From: Eubacteriaceae bacterium CHKCI004
GTDB lineage: Bacteria; Bacillota; Clostridia; Lachnospirales; Lachnospiraceae
DNA: 64,000 nucleotides
Direction of reading: 5' to 3'
Assembly (NCBI GenBank): GCA_900016875.1
Contig: FCNR01000036.1
Coordinates: 1 to 64,000, forward strand
The notes under the pieces are model-generated. The model worked only from the letters and a program-made list of their open reading frames with translations. It was not told where the DNA came from and searched no databases. Positions 16,777 through 24,149 of the stretch are shown here, piece by piece. Made by a program: the position numbers and the translations under genes. Positions within the stretch are counted from its first letter, which is position 1, and every line of letters starts with the position of its first letter.

Positions 16777-16965
16777 GTGGAAAAGCAATCATGGATATTA
16801 TGTCCTATTTGCAATAGTAAGACACGAGTTAAAGTGCGAAAAGATACAGAATTGATAAATTTCCCTTTATTCTGTCCAAAATGCAAGCATGAAACTTTAA
16901 TCAATATAAATCGTGGAATAGTAAAAATTATTAAAGAGCCAGACGCTAAGACGCAGAGCCGATAG
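16777..16965 (+). CDS. Cysteine-rich KTR domain protein
   Basis: A 62-residue zinc-ribbon-like protein with two CPxC knuckles (CPIC near residue 9 and CPKC near residue 33) and the family-defining KTR after the first. These Cys-rich KTR proteins are commonly found in Tn916-type and other Firmicutes mobile elements, function unknown. GTG 16777 follows AAAGGTGG. It starts just after the GyrI-like gene and may be co-transcribed with it. Confidence 0.8.
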   Translation: MEKQSWILCPICNSKTRVKVRKDTELINFPLFCPKCKHETLININRGIVKIIKEPDAKTQSR

Positions 16966-17008
16966 TTTGTAAGAATTACTCTTGCAGATTATTGGCTCTT
17001 TTCATTAA

Positions 17009-17040
17009 ATCCTGCTTTCTGCGGAGCAGATCAGCAGGAT
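17009..17040. repeat. Hairpin with GCAGATCA loop, copy B
   Basis: ATCCTGC (17009-17015) pairs perfectly with GCAGGAT (17034-17040), enclosing TTTCTGCGGAGCAGATCA. It differs from the hairpin at 16174 by a few bases. It lies between the convergent KTR gene and the Orf9-type repressor and may act as a terminator for either. Confidence 0.55.
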
Positions 17041-17071
17041 AGCTTATGAGAGGAAAAAGAAAACGAGAAGC

Positions 17072-17434
17072 CTATTTGCTTCCCGTTCCCTTGTATTTCA
17101 TGATACCGTCAATCGTTCCTTGAATGATTTTGAGTTCTTCATCTGTCAGTTCATCAAGCGATACGTCTATCTGTCTGCGGATTGTAGATTTTTCCGCTTC
17201 CTCCTGCGGATAGAAGTATTCATCAACAGAGATATGGAACATTGTCACTAAATCATGAAATAACTGGAAGCTGGGGTGTTTCCCTATATTCTCAATATCT
17301 GCGATATGACGTTCTCCGTAAAAGACCTTATCGCCTAAATCATTACGGGAAAGCCCAGCTTTCTCTCTCGCTTCTCTGATTGCCAGTCCCAGCGGACGGA
17401 AATCAAAGCTGTGCGTGTCTTTCTTTTTCCTCAT
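17072..17434 (-). CDS. XRE-type repressor (Tn916 Orf9-like)
   Basis: A 120-residue regulator equivalent to Orf9 of Tn916, which represses the Orf7/Orf8 activators and so restrains excision and transfer. The XRE helix-turn-helix spans about residues 14-70 (IREAREKAGLSRNDLGDKVF then GERHIADIENIGKHPSF). The C-terminal part (ELTDEELKIIQGTIDGIMKY) is probably for dimerisation. It is the only - strand gene of the element in the window, divergent from the Orf7/Orf8 pair, with the regulatory region 17435-17958 between. Confidence 0.9.
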   Translation of the reverse strand: MRKKKDTHSFDFRPLGLAIREAREKAGLSRNDLGDKVFYGERHIADIENIGKHPSFQLFHDLVTMFHISVDEYFYPQEEAEKSTIRRQIDVSLDELTDEELKIIQGTIDGIMKYKGTGSK

Positions 17435-17958
17435 TTTAAATCACCTGTCATGAGTTTATACTTCATGGCACATGATTAGAATGTGTTAAAAACGCATATA
17501 TTATGCGTTAATAATTCATATCAATATTACCTTGACGGCAAATAAAAAAAACCGTTCTAGGGTAATATCTTTTTCCATGTCTTTCAATTTGATTAGGACG
17601 GTTTTGGATAACCAGAGCTGTCCTTTTCTTTTGCACTCACGGTACAGCTCTGAATAAGGGGGGTTGTGCTATGATTGCGTATCAGCGAACACGCCAGTAT
17701 TCACAACTGAATAACCGCCTTACAATGGTTATTCAGTCAGCACGCCTTAAACATGAGTTAAAAATTCATATCGTAAACATAACAAAAACAGTCTGTTGGT
17801 ACATTCATGTGCTGATTGACTGTTTTTGTTATTTATGAGAAGTTCAATATTTTTTTGAATTTCTTTCTTATACAGGTTAGCAAATCACCCACTCCTGTAC
17901 CGATGTGGGGCGGAAAGAGGGATAGATACCTTTTACGTCTGGACAGAGAGGGGGTGAG
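17435..17958. promoter_or_regulatory. Regulatory region between repressor and Orf7/Orf8-type activators
   Basis: This 524-base stretch matches the control region of Tn916. It holds an inverted repeat AAACCGTTCTA (17549-17559) with TAGGACGGTTT (17594-17604, one wobble), a small reading frame at 17671-17838, and a perfect 15-bp inverted repeat ATAACAAAAACAGTC (17779-17793) with its complement at 17818-17832. The rest is A/T-rich. Anti-termination or attenuation ahead of the activator genes is likely by analogy. Confidence 0.6.
17671..17838 (+). CDS. Short reading frame in the control region
   Basis: A 55-codon frame starting at ATG 17671 with AAGGGGGG eight bases upstream, product beginning MIAYQRTRQYSQLNNRLTMV. 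The last third lies across the 15-bp inverted repeat, so translation would affect folding of that hairpin. It could be a leader peptide for attenuation of the Orf7/Orf8 genes or a small protein. The good ribosome site is the main support. Confidence 0.4.
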   Translation: MIAYQRTRQYSQLNNRLTMVIQSARLKHELKIHIVNITKTVCWYIHVLIDCFCYL

Positions 17959-18384
17959 ATGATGAAACCGTCTGACTTCCAAAAAACAATCCAGTGTCAG
18001 TTTGACTGTAAGCTCAAACGTACTGTTAAAGGCGTTATCTGGAATTATAAAAAGGAATTAAAACGTCGTAAGGATAAAGAAATTCCTTTCTGTGAGCTTC
18101 CAGAAATCGTTGTTGAAAAGCTGGCTGTATGGGACGAGTACATGAGTGACTATACCGTGTTTGAGGTATGCGGTGTTGAAATCCGAGTGCTTGATGAAGA
18201 ACTCTCAGAAGCATTAAAGCAATTATCGGAACGTAACCGTGAAAATCTTCTGATGTACTACTTTCTGGAAATGAGCGATACAGAAATTGCAAAAGCACAG
18301 AAAATTTCCAGAGCAGGAGTTTTTAAAAACCGTTACAGAGCTTTACAAAATTTAAAGAAAACACTGACAAAGGAGCGTGAATAA
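17959..18384 (+). CDS. Sigma-factor-like regulator (Tn916 Orf7-like)
   Basis: A 141-residue protein equivalent to Tn916 Orf7, related to sigma-70 region 4. The C-terminal part shows the signature LSERNRENLLMYYFLEMSD followed by TEIAKAQKISRAGVFKNRYR, a helix-turn-helix near residues 95-130. The N-terminal part is Cys/Lys-rich. ATG 17959 and ATG 17962 both follow GGGGGTGAG. In Tn916 this gene and Orf8 promote expression of xis/int and transfer genes. The Orf8-like gene starts three bases after its stop. Confidence 0.88.
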   Translation: MMKPSDFQKTIQCQFDCKLKRTVKGVIWNYKKELKRRKDKEIPFCELPEIVVEKLAVWDEYMSDYTVFEVCGVEIRVLDEELSEALKQLSERNRENLLMYYFLEMSDTEIAKAQKISRAGVFKNRYRALQNLKKTLTKERE

Positions 18385-18387
18385 AAC

Positions 18388-18636
18388 ATGAAAAAAGGGT
18401 ACAAACTTCCACCCTATCGACTTATTTCATCTGCTGTGGACGGAAATGAACAGTCTATTGAAAGAATACTGGCATTTTATGACCCGTACATATCAAAATG
18501 CTGTTTGCGACCTCTGTATGATGAATACGGTAATGTTTATATCGTAGTAGATATGGAGCTTAAAGGACGTATCAGAGAAGCTATTATCAAAATGATTTTA
18601 GACTTCGATATTGGTACAGTTCCAACAGAAGAATAA
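18388..18636 (+). CDS. Helix-turn-helix regulator (Tn916 Orf8-like)
   Basis: An 82-residue protein equivalent to Tn916 Orf8, with the family's conserved LPPYRLISSAVDGNEQSIER start, the centre FYDPYISKCCLRPLYDEYGN and a helical end (GRIREAIIKMILDFD). It resembles the N-terminal part of sigma-like helix-turn-helix proteins. ATG 18388 follows GGAGCG. It is transcribed with the preceding sigma-like gene and acts with it in control of the element. Confidence 0.85.
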   Translation: MKKGYKLPPYRLISSAVDGNEQSIERILAFYDPYISKCCLRPLYDEYGNVYIVVDMELKGRIREAIIKMILDFDIGTVPTEE

Positions 18637-19008
18637 AGCAATTATGGCAGGGCATGATTTGTTGAAATCCCCTCTTTCCTGTCCTGCCCTCTGGTTTACA
18701 AATGAGAGCTTATGGCTTTCGTCACTGTTCTTTGACAACTGAATAAAGCAGACAGATACGTTTGTGATACAGCGAGCCACGGGGACTGTACGCCACGACC
18801 TTTTCCATAAGGAGAAGCGAGCGACCCATGCAGTGATCTGAGAGCGACCGTTGGAAAAGTCGCTTTGCCACGACCTGTATTCACAGAATAATGATACGTC
18901 CCAAAGGTGGTTTTGCTCATAGGAATGAGATTGGTTGAGATACCAGCGGAGCTTTTCCAGAGCCGTCTGTCTGCTTCCAAAAGACACACAGTAAAGGGGG
19001 TGCATAAC
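18637..19008 (+). other. Long untranslated region before xis
   Basis: These 372 bases have no supported gene. Seen in it are GGCAGG (18643-) pairing with a CCTGCC about 30 bases later, a TTGACA at about 18735 that could be a -35 box with only a weak -10, and CGACCTTTTCC (about 18796) which can pair with GGAAAAGTCG (about 18853). The sequence is G/C-richer than the control region and could fold as an RNA leader for xis-int. Confidence 0.45.
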
Positions 19009-19212
19009 ATGAACAATACTGATGTGCCTATCTGGGAAAAGTACACGCTGACGATTGAGGAAGCGTCAAAATACTTCCGTATCGGGGAAAAGAAATTGCG
19101 TAAACTGGCAGAGGAAAACCTCGACTCTGGCTGGGTGATTGTGAACGGAAACCGTGTGCAGATTAAGCGAAAACAGTTTGAAAAAATCATTGATACATTA
19201 GACGAAATCTAA
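19009..19212 (+). CDS. xis: Excisionase Xis (Tn916 type)
   Basis: A 67-residue excisionase, the same length as Tn916 Xis. It directs integrase toward excision by bending DNA at the element ends. The winged-helix core is visible: [20 protein letters not shown] followed by the wing [23 protein letters not shown] 19009 follows AAAGGGGG; longer upstream starts in the same frame lack a ribosome site. The integrase gene follows after 79 bases. Confidence 0.93.
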   Translation: MNNTDVPIWEKYTLTIEEASKYFRIGEKKLRKLAEENLDSGWVIVNGNRVQIKRKQFEKIIDTLDEI

Positions 19213-19219
19213 TGTCAGC

Positions 19220-19263
19220 GAGCCGTAGATATGGTATAATAAAGTATAGCGTATCAACGGCTC
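19220..19263 (+). promoter_or_regulatory. TATAAT inside a hairpin before int
   Basis: GAGCCGTAGATA (19220-19231) pairs with TATCAACGGCTC (19252-19263) with one mismatch, and the loop contains TATAAT at 19235-19240. The matching -35 region is poor. The box could be an int promoter enclosed by a dyad, or the dyad could be an RNA hairpin that lowers int translation from the long xis-int transcript. Confidence 0.45.
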
Positions 19264-19291
19264 ATTCCTTGACGGAAAGGAGCTTCGCACT

Positions 19292-20488
19292 ATGTCTAAT
19301 GTAAAGAGAAAAGACAATAAGGGACGCAATTTACGACTTGGAGAGAGCCAGAGAAAAGACGGAAGATACGTTTACAAATATACCGATATATACGGGAAAC
19401 CACAGTTTAAGTATGCTTGGAAACTTGTTCCGACAGACAAGACACCCACTGGGAAACGTGAAGATTTGTCGTTGAGAGAAAAAGAAAAGCAGATCAAGAA
19501 AGACCTTGCCGACGGTATCAATACCATAGACGGGAAAATGACAGTCTGCCAGCTCTACGCAAAAAAGAACAGCCAGAGAAAGAATGTGAAACGCAACACA
19601 GAAAAAGGTCGCCAGTATCTTATGAAAATTCTGGAAAACGACCCTCTGGGTGTAAGGAGCATTGATACGGTGAAGCTATCGGACGGTAAGGAATGGGCTA
19701 TGCGAATGTATGAGAATGGCTTTTCCTACAAGACGATTAGCAATTACAAGCGTTCACTGAAAGCGTCATTCTATATGGCGATTGAGGACGACTGTATCAG
19801 GAAAAATCCTTTCAGCTTCAAATTGAGCGACGTTCTGGAAGATAATTCAGAACCTAAAGTCATTCTCACGCCAGAGCAGGAAGAAAAAATGCTTGCCTTT
19901 ATGGAACAGGACAAGACGTACAGCAAGTATTATGATGAAGTGGTTATTCTTCTGGAAACGGGGCTTCGTATCTCTGAATTTTGCGGTCTGACAGTCCATA
20001 TTGATATGGCAAACCGTATCATCAATGTAGACCACCAGCTATTGAAAGATACTGAAATCGGCTACTACATTGAAACACCTAAGACCAAAAAAGGAGAACG
20101 CCAGCTTCCAATGACAGAAAGAGCCTATCAAGCCTTTAAGCGAGTGTTACAGAACAGAGGAAAGGCAGAGCCTATCATCATAGGCGGTTACAGCAATTTC
20201 CTGTTCCTAAACCAAAAGGGCTTCCCTAAAGTGGCTGGAAACTACGAAAGTATGTTGCGTGGGCTTGTGAAGAAATACAACAAGACACATAAAGACCAGC
20301 TACCAAATATCACACCGCACTCATTCAGACATACCTACTGCACGAACATGGCAAACAAAGGAATGAACCCGAACACCCTGCAATACATCATGGGACATTC
20401 AAACATCACCATGACATTAGGGTACTACGCACACGGTACTTTCAATTCAGCGAAAGCGGAACTTGAAAGACTGGCTCTTGCTTCTTAA
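19292..20488 (+). CDS. int: Tyrosine integrase (Tn916 Int type)
   Basis: A 398-residue tyrosine recombinase that excises and integrates the element, close to Tn916 Int in length and layout. The N-terminal part (about 1-80) is the arm-binding domain with NLRLGESQRKDGRYVYKYTD; the core-binding domain follows to about 180. Catalytic residues seen are Arg225 in TGLRISEF, His343 and Arg346 in HSFRHTY, His369 in MGHSN and the nucleophile Tyr in LGYYAH (Tyr378/379). ATG 19292 follows AAAGGAG. Confidence 0.95.
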   Translation: MSNVKRKDNKGRNLRLGESQRKDGRYVYKYTDIYGKPQFKYAWKLVPTDKTPTGKREDLSLREKEKQIKKDLADGINTIDGKMTVCQLYAKKNSQRKNVKRNTEKGRQYLMKILENDPLGVRSIDTVKLSDGKEWAMRMYENGFSYKTISNYKRSLKASFYMAIEDDCIRKNPFSFKLSDVLEDNSEPKVILTPEQEEKMLAFMEQDKTYSKYYDEVVILLETGLRISEFCGLTVHIDMANRIINVDHQLLKDTEIGYYIETPKTKKGERQLPMTERAYQAFKRVLQNRGKAEPIIIGGYSNFLFLNQKGFPKVAGNYESMLRGLVKKYNKTHKDQLPNITPHSFRHTYCTNMANKGMNPNTLQYIMGHSNITMTLGYYAHGTFNSAKAELERLALAS

Positions 20489-20684
20489 ATCGGTGATTGT
20501 ACTACTCATTTACTACTTTTGGTTGCATTTTCATGCTGGTAAATGCCAGCTTTTGCAATGTATCTTCCAAACGGGAAATGCCAATAAAGCCCTAAAATAC
20601 AGGCTATACCGACATTTACCAGCTTATGAAAAGATAATCAGAAATTTAGTGAGTTTTTCTCATAAAAAAAACATCTTGCTCACA
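20489..20684. other. Right end of the element and insertion junction region
   Basis: There is no gene here. GCTGGTAAATG (20535-20545) has an exact reverse complement at 20613-20623, and a short GCTGG/CCAGC hairpin lies at 20535-20550; such repeats near the end are candidates for integrase arm binding. The strongly A/T-rich stretch around 20655-20672 is the likely junction, since Tn916-type integrases favour bent A/T-rich targets. The coding sequence of the next gene begins at 20685. Confidence 0.6.
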
Positions 20685-21902
20685 TCACGGCAAAAATACA
20701 TATTTTTTCAACCGCTCAAAGGCTTCTTTAATCCTGCTGGCCGGAGAAGCCAGATTCATACGGATATGACACAGACCGCCAAACGGTCTTCCGTCCTGCC
20801 AGCCGACACCCACATCCCAGCCTGCTTTCAGCAACTGCTCAATAGACATTTCAGTTTGTTTACAATATTCCGTGCAGTCCAAAAATATCATATATGTCCC
20901 CTGAGGCATGACCACATCCACCCCATGAAAATTCTTTTTGATAAACTCCACGGCATAGCGTGCATTCTCCTCAAGAACCGTCCGCAATTCCCCAAGCCAT
21001 TCACTGCCCTCCGGCTTATAGGCCCCAATGAGGGCATGCATGGACAGTACGTTCATCTCATTATAGTGAGTCGCATCGCCGTACCGGGTGATTCTGTCCC
21101 GCAGATAGTCGCTGTAAATGACATGGAAACTGCCAATCATACCGGCAAGATTAAAGGTCTTGCTGGGCGCATACACGGCGATCACATGTTCTCTCGCCCA
21201 GTCACTGACCATCTGCGTTGGAATATGTCTGTGTCCGGAAAAGGTCAAATCCGCCCAGATCTCATCGCTGATCACATAACAGTCGTTGGCCGCATAGACT
21301 TCCATAGCCTTCTCCAGTTCCCAGCGCTCCCACACCCGGCCGCATGGGTTATGCGGCGAGCAGAAAATCGCCAGATGAATGTGATTCTCTCTCAATTTCC
21401 GGTCCATGTCTTCATAATCCATTCGCCAGACGCCCTCCGCGTCTTTCTTAAGCGGGCTGAATACAGATTTTCTTCCCAACCCTTCAATATCTGAGGTGAA
21501 TCCCAAATAAAACGGACTGTGAATCAGAATTCTATCCCCCGGCTGGGACAATACGTTGACCGCGCTGGTCACGCAGCCATGGACGCCGTTTTCATATCCG
21601 ATATGTTCTTTTTTCAGTCCGGTCACATCGAAATGCTTCTCCTGCCACCGGATAATCGAATTATAATACTCTTCTGATGGCCGGAAATAGCCAAAAGCCG
21701 GATGCCGAAGTCTCTCTATGACCGTCTCTGTCACAGAAGGACAAGTAGGAAAATTCATGTCTGCTACCCACATGGGAATAAAGTCAAAGCCTTCCTTTGG
21801 CTCGTCCGGTTCATTTCCCCATACTTTATCCGCTCCGATACCGTCAATGGCCAGGGCGTCTTTACCCCTGCGGTCCATGATGGAAGTAAAATCGTATTTC
21901 AT
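20685..21902 (-). CDS. MalY/PatB-family PLP-dependent C-S lyase/aminotransferase
   Basis: A 405-residue fold-type I PLP enzyme. The PLP lysine is Lys248 in APSKTFNLAG, the Asp/Tyr pair is in VISDEIWADLTF, and the C-terminal carboxylate-binding Arg is in HIRMNLA. The opening MWVADMNF and the HNPCGRVW motif are typical of MalY/PatB cystathionine beta-lyase-type proteins, which cleave cystathionine or Cys conjugates. The start is ATG 21902 with GGAGGATGATTTC upstream. Its 3' end lies right at the right boundary of the mobile element, so insertion left the gene whole. Confidence 0.88.
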   Translation of the reverse strand: MKYDFTSIMDRRGKDALAIDGIGADKVWGNEPDEPKEGFDFIPMWVADMNFPTCPSVTETVIERLRHPAFGYFRPSEEYYNSIIRWQEKHFDVTGLKKEHIGYENGVHGCVTSAVNVLSQPGDRILIHSPFYLGFTSDIEGLGRKSVFSPLKKDAEGVWRMDYEDMDRKLRENHIHLAIFCSPHNPCGRVWERWELEKAMEVYAANDCYVISDEIWADLTFSGHRHIPTQMVSDWAREHVIAVYAPSKTFNLAGMIGSFHVIYSDYLRDRITRYGDATHYNEMNVLSMHALIGAYKPEGSEWLGELRTVLEENARYAVEFIKKNFHGVDVVMPQGTYMIFLDCTEYCKQTEMSIEQLLKAGWDVGVGWQDGRPFGGLCHIRMNLASPASRIKEAFERLKKYVFLP

Positions 21903-21978
21903 GTGAAATCATCCTCCGTTTCAGTCTGTCAAAGTAGCCTGTCATGATGATACCACAGAGAAAAAAAGATTTACAGCG

Positions 21979-24054
21979 CTAATTACCATGCAGCACCAGA
22001 TTCGGCGCATTATTTATAATACCTTCTCCGCTGAGCGCCGGGCCATAATCAGAATATAAATCAGCCCTGCCATTGCCCTGAAGGATGAGATTCGCCGTGC
22101 CTGATGAACCACCCATAAAATCAATAGGTGCATTCTTATAGAAGAAGTAATTGTCCGTTCCGTCCATGAATTCAATGACAATGTCTCCTTTATATGGACT
22201 GTCCTCCAACCGGCTATAATTTACGACGCTGACCGCATTTCCAGATATATGTACATTGGCAAAGGTTACTTTTCCTCCGCCAATACGGATGAAATTGCTT
22301 CTGGACGGATCACTCTGGACGATGGTCACCCCTTCCGACATATTGTAGGCATATTCATTTCCACAATATTTCACCGAATCATTGGACGCATTATCTCCCA
22401 GCACCAGAATCTGCCCCTTTGATACATCATACACATCTCCGCTCACCACTGCAATCTTCACAGAGGCACTGCGGTTTCCCGCTCTGGCGGTAATGGTAAC
22501 GCCTCCTTTTTTCAGTCCTCTTACTACGCCGCCGGATGAAACACTGGCAATTGAACTGTTGCTTGACGACCAGCTCACTGCGTCCGTTGTGTTTGACGGC
22601 GAAACAGCGGCACTGAGATTCATTGTAGTACCTGTTCGCATATAAGAGATTGCTCCGCTGATGCTAACCGACGCGGCAGGTATATTTGTCACATTTCCTG
22701 TGCCATTTGACCCAGTGCCGCCAGACGTACCAGAGCCGCCTGTACCGCTGTTACCGCTTCCCGATGCACCGCCGGAATTTGCCGCTGCAGTCACTTTTAC
22801 ATTGCAGGTTGCTTTCTTTCCATTCACGGTTTTTACTGTAATTTTCGCGCTGCCCGCTCTTTTCGCAGTGACCACGCCGGAAGCGCTGACACTGGCGACA
22901 GAAGAATTATTACTGGACCAGCGCAGGGAAGAAGAAGCCTTTTTCGGCTTAAATTTTACCGTAAGCTGCCGGACATCCCCTGTCTTTAAATTCAAAGACT
23001 TCGGATTTAATTTTATTTTTTTCGGTTTTGGCAGTACCGTCACTTTGCATTTTGCTGTGACGCCGGAAGAAGCTTTCACTGTAATGGTTGCTTTGCCAGC
23101 TTTTCCGGCCGTAATGACTCCTTTTTTATTCACCTTTGCCACCTTAGTATTGCTGCTTTTTATTGTCACTTTTCCACTGGCGTTCTGCGGAGAAACCGTG
23201 TATCGCAAGGTAGCTTTTCCGCCGGAATCCAGAGTTACCCGTCTGAAATTCAGTCTGATCTTTTTCACCTGCGGTCTGACCACCCGTACCGTACAGGTTG
23301 CCTTTTTTCCATTGGCCGTCGTCACCGTTATTTTTGTTTTGCCGGCTTTCAGCGCGGTAACCTGCCCGCTGGCATTTACCGTCGCCACCTTTGGTTTGCT
23401 GCTGCTCCATGTCAGTCTGCTGGTGACTCCTGCCGGACGGAGCGTTGCTGTCAGAGATTTTGTTTTCCCGATTTTAATCGTCATGGAAGATTTGTTCAAT
23501 TGAACCCTATTTACAGTTACCGGACTGGCAGAACCGGTATTCGTTCCGGTATTGTTATTGCGGCCCGCATTATTCCCGGTATTGCTATTGCCACCTGTAT
23601 TGTTTCCGGCATTGCTATTGCCGCCTGTATTGTTTCCGGTACTGTTATTTCCTCCGGTCGCAGTGCCGGATGCTGCCGTCACGGTTACCGTCCAGGTCTC
23701 CACCAACGTATCGATAGTACCTCCACCCCAGGTCGGAACAAATTTATCCGACCTCAGCTGAATGGTCGCCGTTCCCTCTCCCACCGCGCGCACCATGGCA
23801 TAAGGGCTGTCCGGACTGCTGGAATCAATCACCACAACACCGGAATTACTGGTAGACCACCGATATGGCGCGCCGCCGCCCTGGGACTGGAGCTGACGGC
23901 GTTGTCCCACCTGAAGACGGAATGAACCCCGTCCTTGTGAAATCTCCGCATATACCGTCTGTCCGGCAAAGAAACCAATAACCAAAAACAGGAGCAATGC
24001 TGTCAACACATAAAACCTTTTGTTTTTTGAAATATTTTTTCGTCCTATAGACAT
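21979..24054 (-). CDS. Secreted multi-domain Ig-like (BIG_2) protein
   Basis: A 691-residue exported protein. A signal peptide (FYVLTALLLFLVIGFFAG) is followed by an Ig-like domain, an Asn/Gly-rich linker built of NNTGGNSN repeats, then about four BIG_2 domains with the repeated pattern of W-S-S-(S/N)-x-x-VA-x-V-x-x-x-G, another Gly/Ser linker and a further BIG_2 domain. The last 150 residues look like a beta-helix or carbohydrate-binding region with FIRIGGGKVTFANVHISGN. No sortase motif is present, and the end (NLVLHGN) is abrupt. It probably acts at the cell surface. Confidence 0.85.
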   Translation of the reverse strand: MSIGRKNISKNKRFYVLTALLLFLVIGFFAGQTVYAEISQGRGSFRLQVGQRRQLQSQGGGAPYRWSTSNSGVVVIDSSSPDSPYAMVRAVGEGTATIQLRSDKFVPTWGGGTIDTLVETWTVTVTAASGTATGGNNSTGNNTGGNSNAGNNTGGNSNTGNNAGRNNNTGTNTGSASPVTVNRVQLNKSSMTIKIGKTKSLTATLRPAGVTSRLTWSSSKPKVATVNASGQVTALKAGKTKITVTTANGKKATCTVRVVRPQVKKIRLNFRRVTLDSGGKATLRYTVSPQNASGKVTIKSSNTKVAKVNKKGVITAGKAGKATITVKASSGVTAKCKVTVLPKPKKIKLNPKSLNLKTGDVRQLTVKFKPKKASSSLRWSSNNSSVASVSASGVVTAKRAGSAKITVKTVNGKKATCNVKVTAAANSGGASGSGNSGTGGSGTSGGTGSNGTGNVTNIPAASVSISGAISYMRTGTTMNLSAAVSPSNTTDAVSWSSSNSSIASVSSGGVVRGLKKGGVTITARAGNRSASVKIAVVSGDVYDVSKGQILVLGDNASNDSVKYCGNEYAYNMSEGVTIVQSDPSRSNFIRIGGGKVTFANVHISGNAVSVVNYSRLEDSPYKGDIVIEFMDGTDNYFFYKNAPIDFMGGSSGTANLILQGNGRADLYSDYGPALSGEGIINNAPNLVLHGN

Positions 24055-24110
24055 TACTTCCTCCTCCTCTCATTTTTATATATGCCCATTGTATCACGGT
24101 TTTCCCACGA

Positions 24111-24142
24111 AAAAAGGGAATCCCAAATTGTTTGGGACTCCC
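24111..24142 (-). terminator. Rho-independent terminator of the first DUF6273 gene
   Basis: GGGAATCCCAAA (24116-24127) and TTTGGGACTCCC (24131-24142) form a stem with one mismatch; on the - strand a T-run (complement of 24110-24115) follows. It stands just after the stop at 24150. Confidence 0.88.
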
Positions 24143-24149
24143 AAAATAC

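Larger units (their letters stand above)
1..20684 (+). mobile_element. Tn916/ICEBs1-family integrative and conjugative element (left end outside window)
   Basis: Gene order follows Tn916: YdcP-like genes, FtsK-like coupling ATPase, oriT, MobT relaxase, ArdA, TcpE, VirB4-like ATPase, Orf15-type membrane protein, NlpC/P60 hydrolase, TcpC, cargo, Orf9/Orf7/Orf8-type regulators, Xis, Int. The left end is not in the window. The right end must lie between the int stop (20488) and the aminotransferase stop codon (20685), probably in the A/T-rich stretch around 20640-20680. The cargo slot holds a TetR/hydrolase operon in place of tet(M). The exact right boundary is inferred, because no second copy of an attachment site is visible here. 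Confidence 0.93.

Noticed and set aside
14479-16965. Cargo region as a tetracycline or macrolide resistance cassette
   Set aside because: No ribosomal protection, efflux or methylase motifs are present; the TetR name refers only to the regulator family.
22780-23500. Repeats in the Ig-like gene as a CRISPR-like array
   Set aside because: The units are protein domains of about 80 residues with diverged DNA, not short identical direct repeats with spacers.
22661-23503. Open frame of 280 codons on the + strand across the Ig-like protein gene
   Set aside because: Its regular Phe/Thr/Val pattern arises from the repeated codons of the BIG_2 domains on the other strand.
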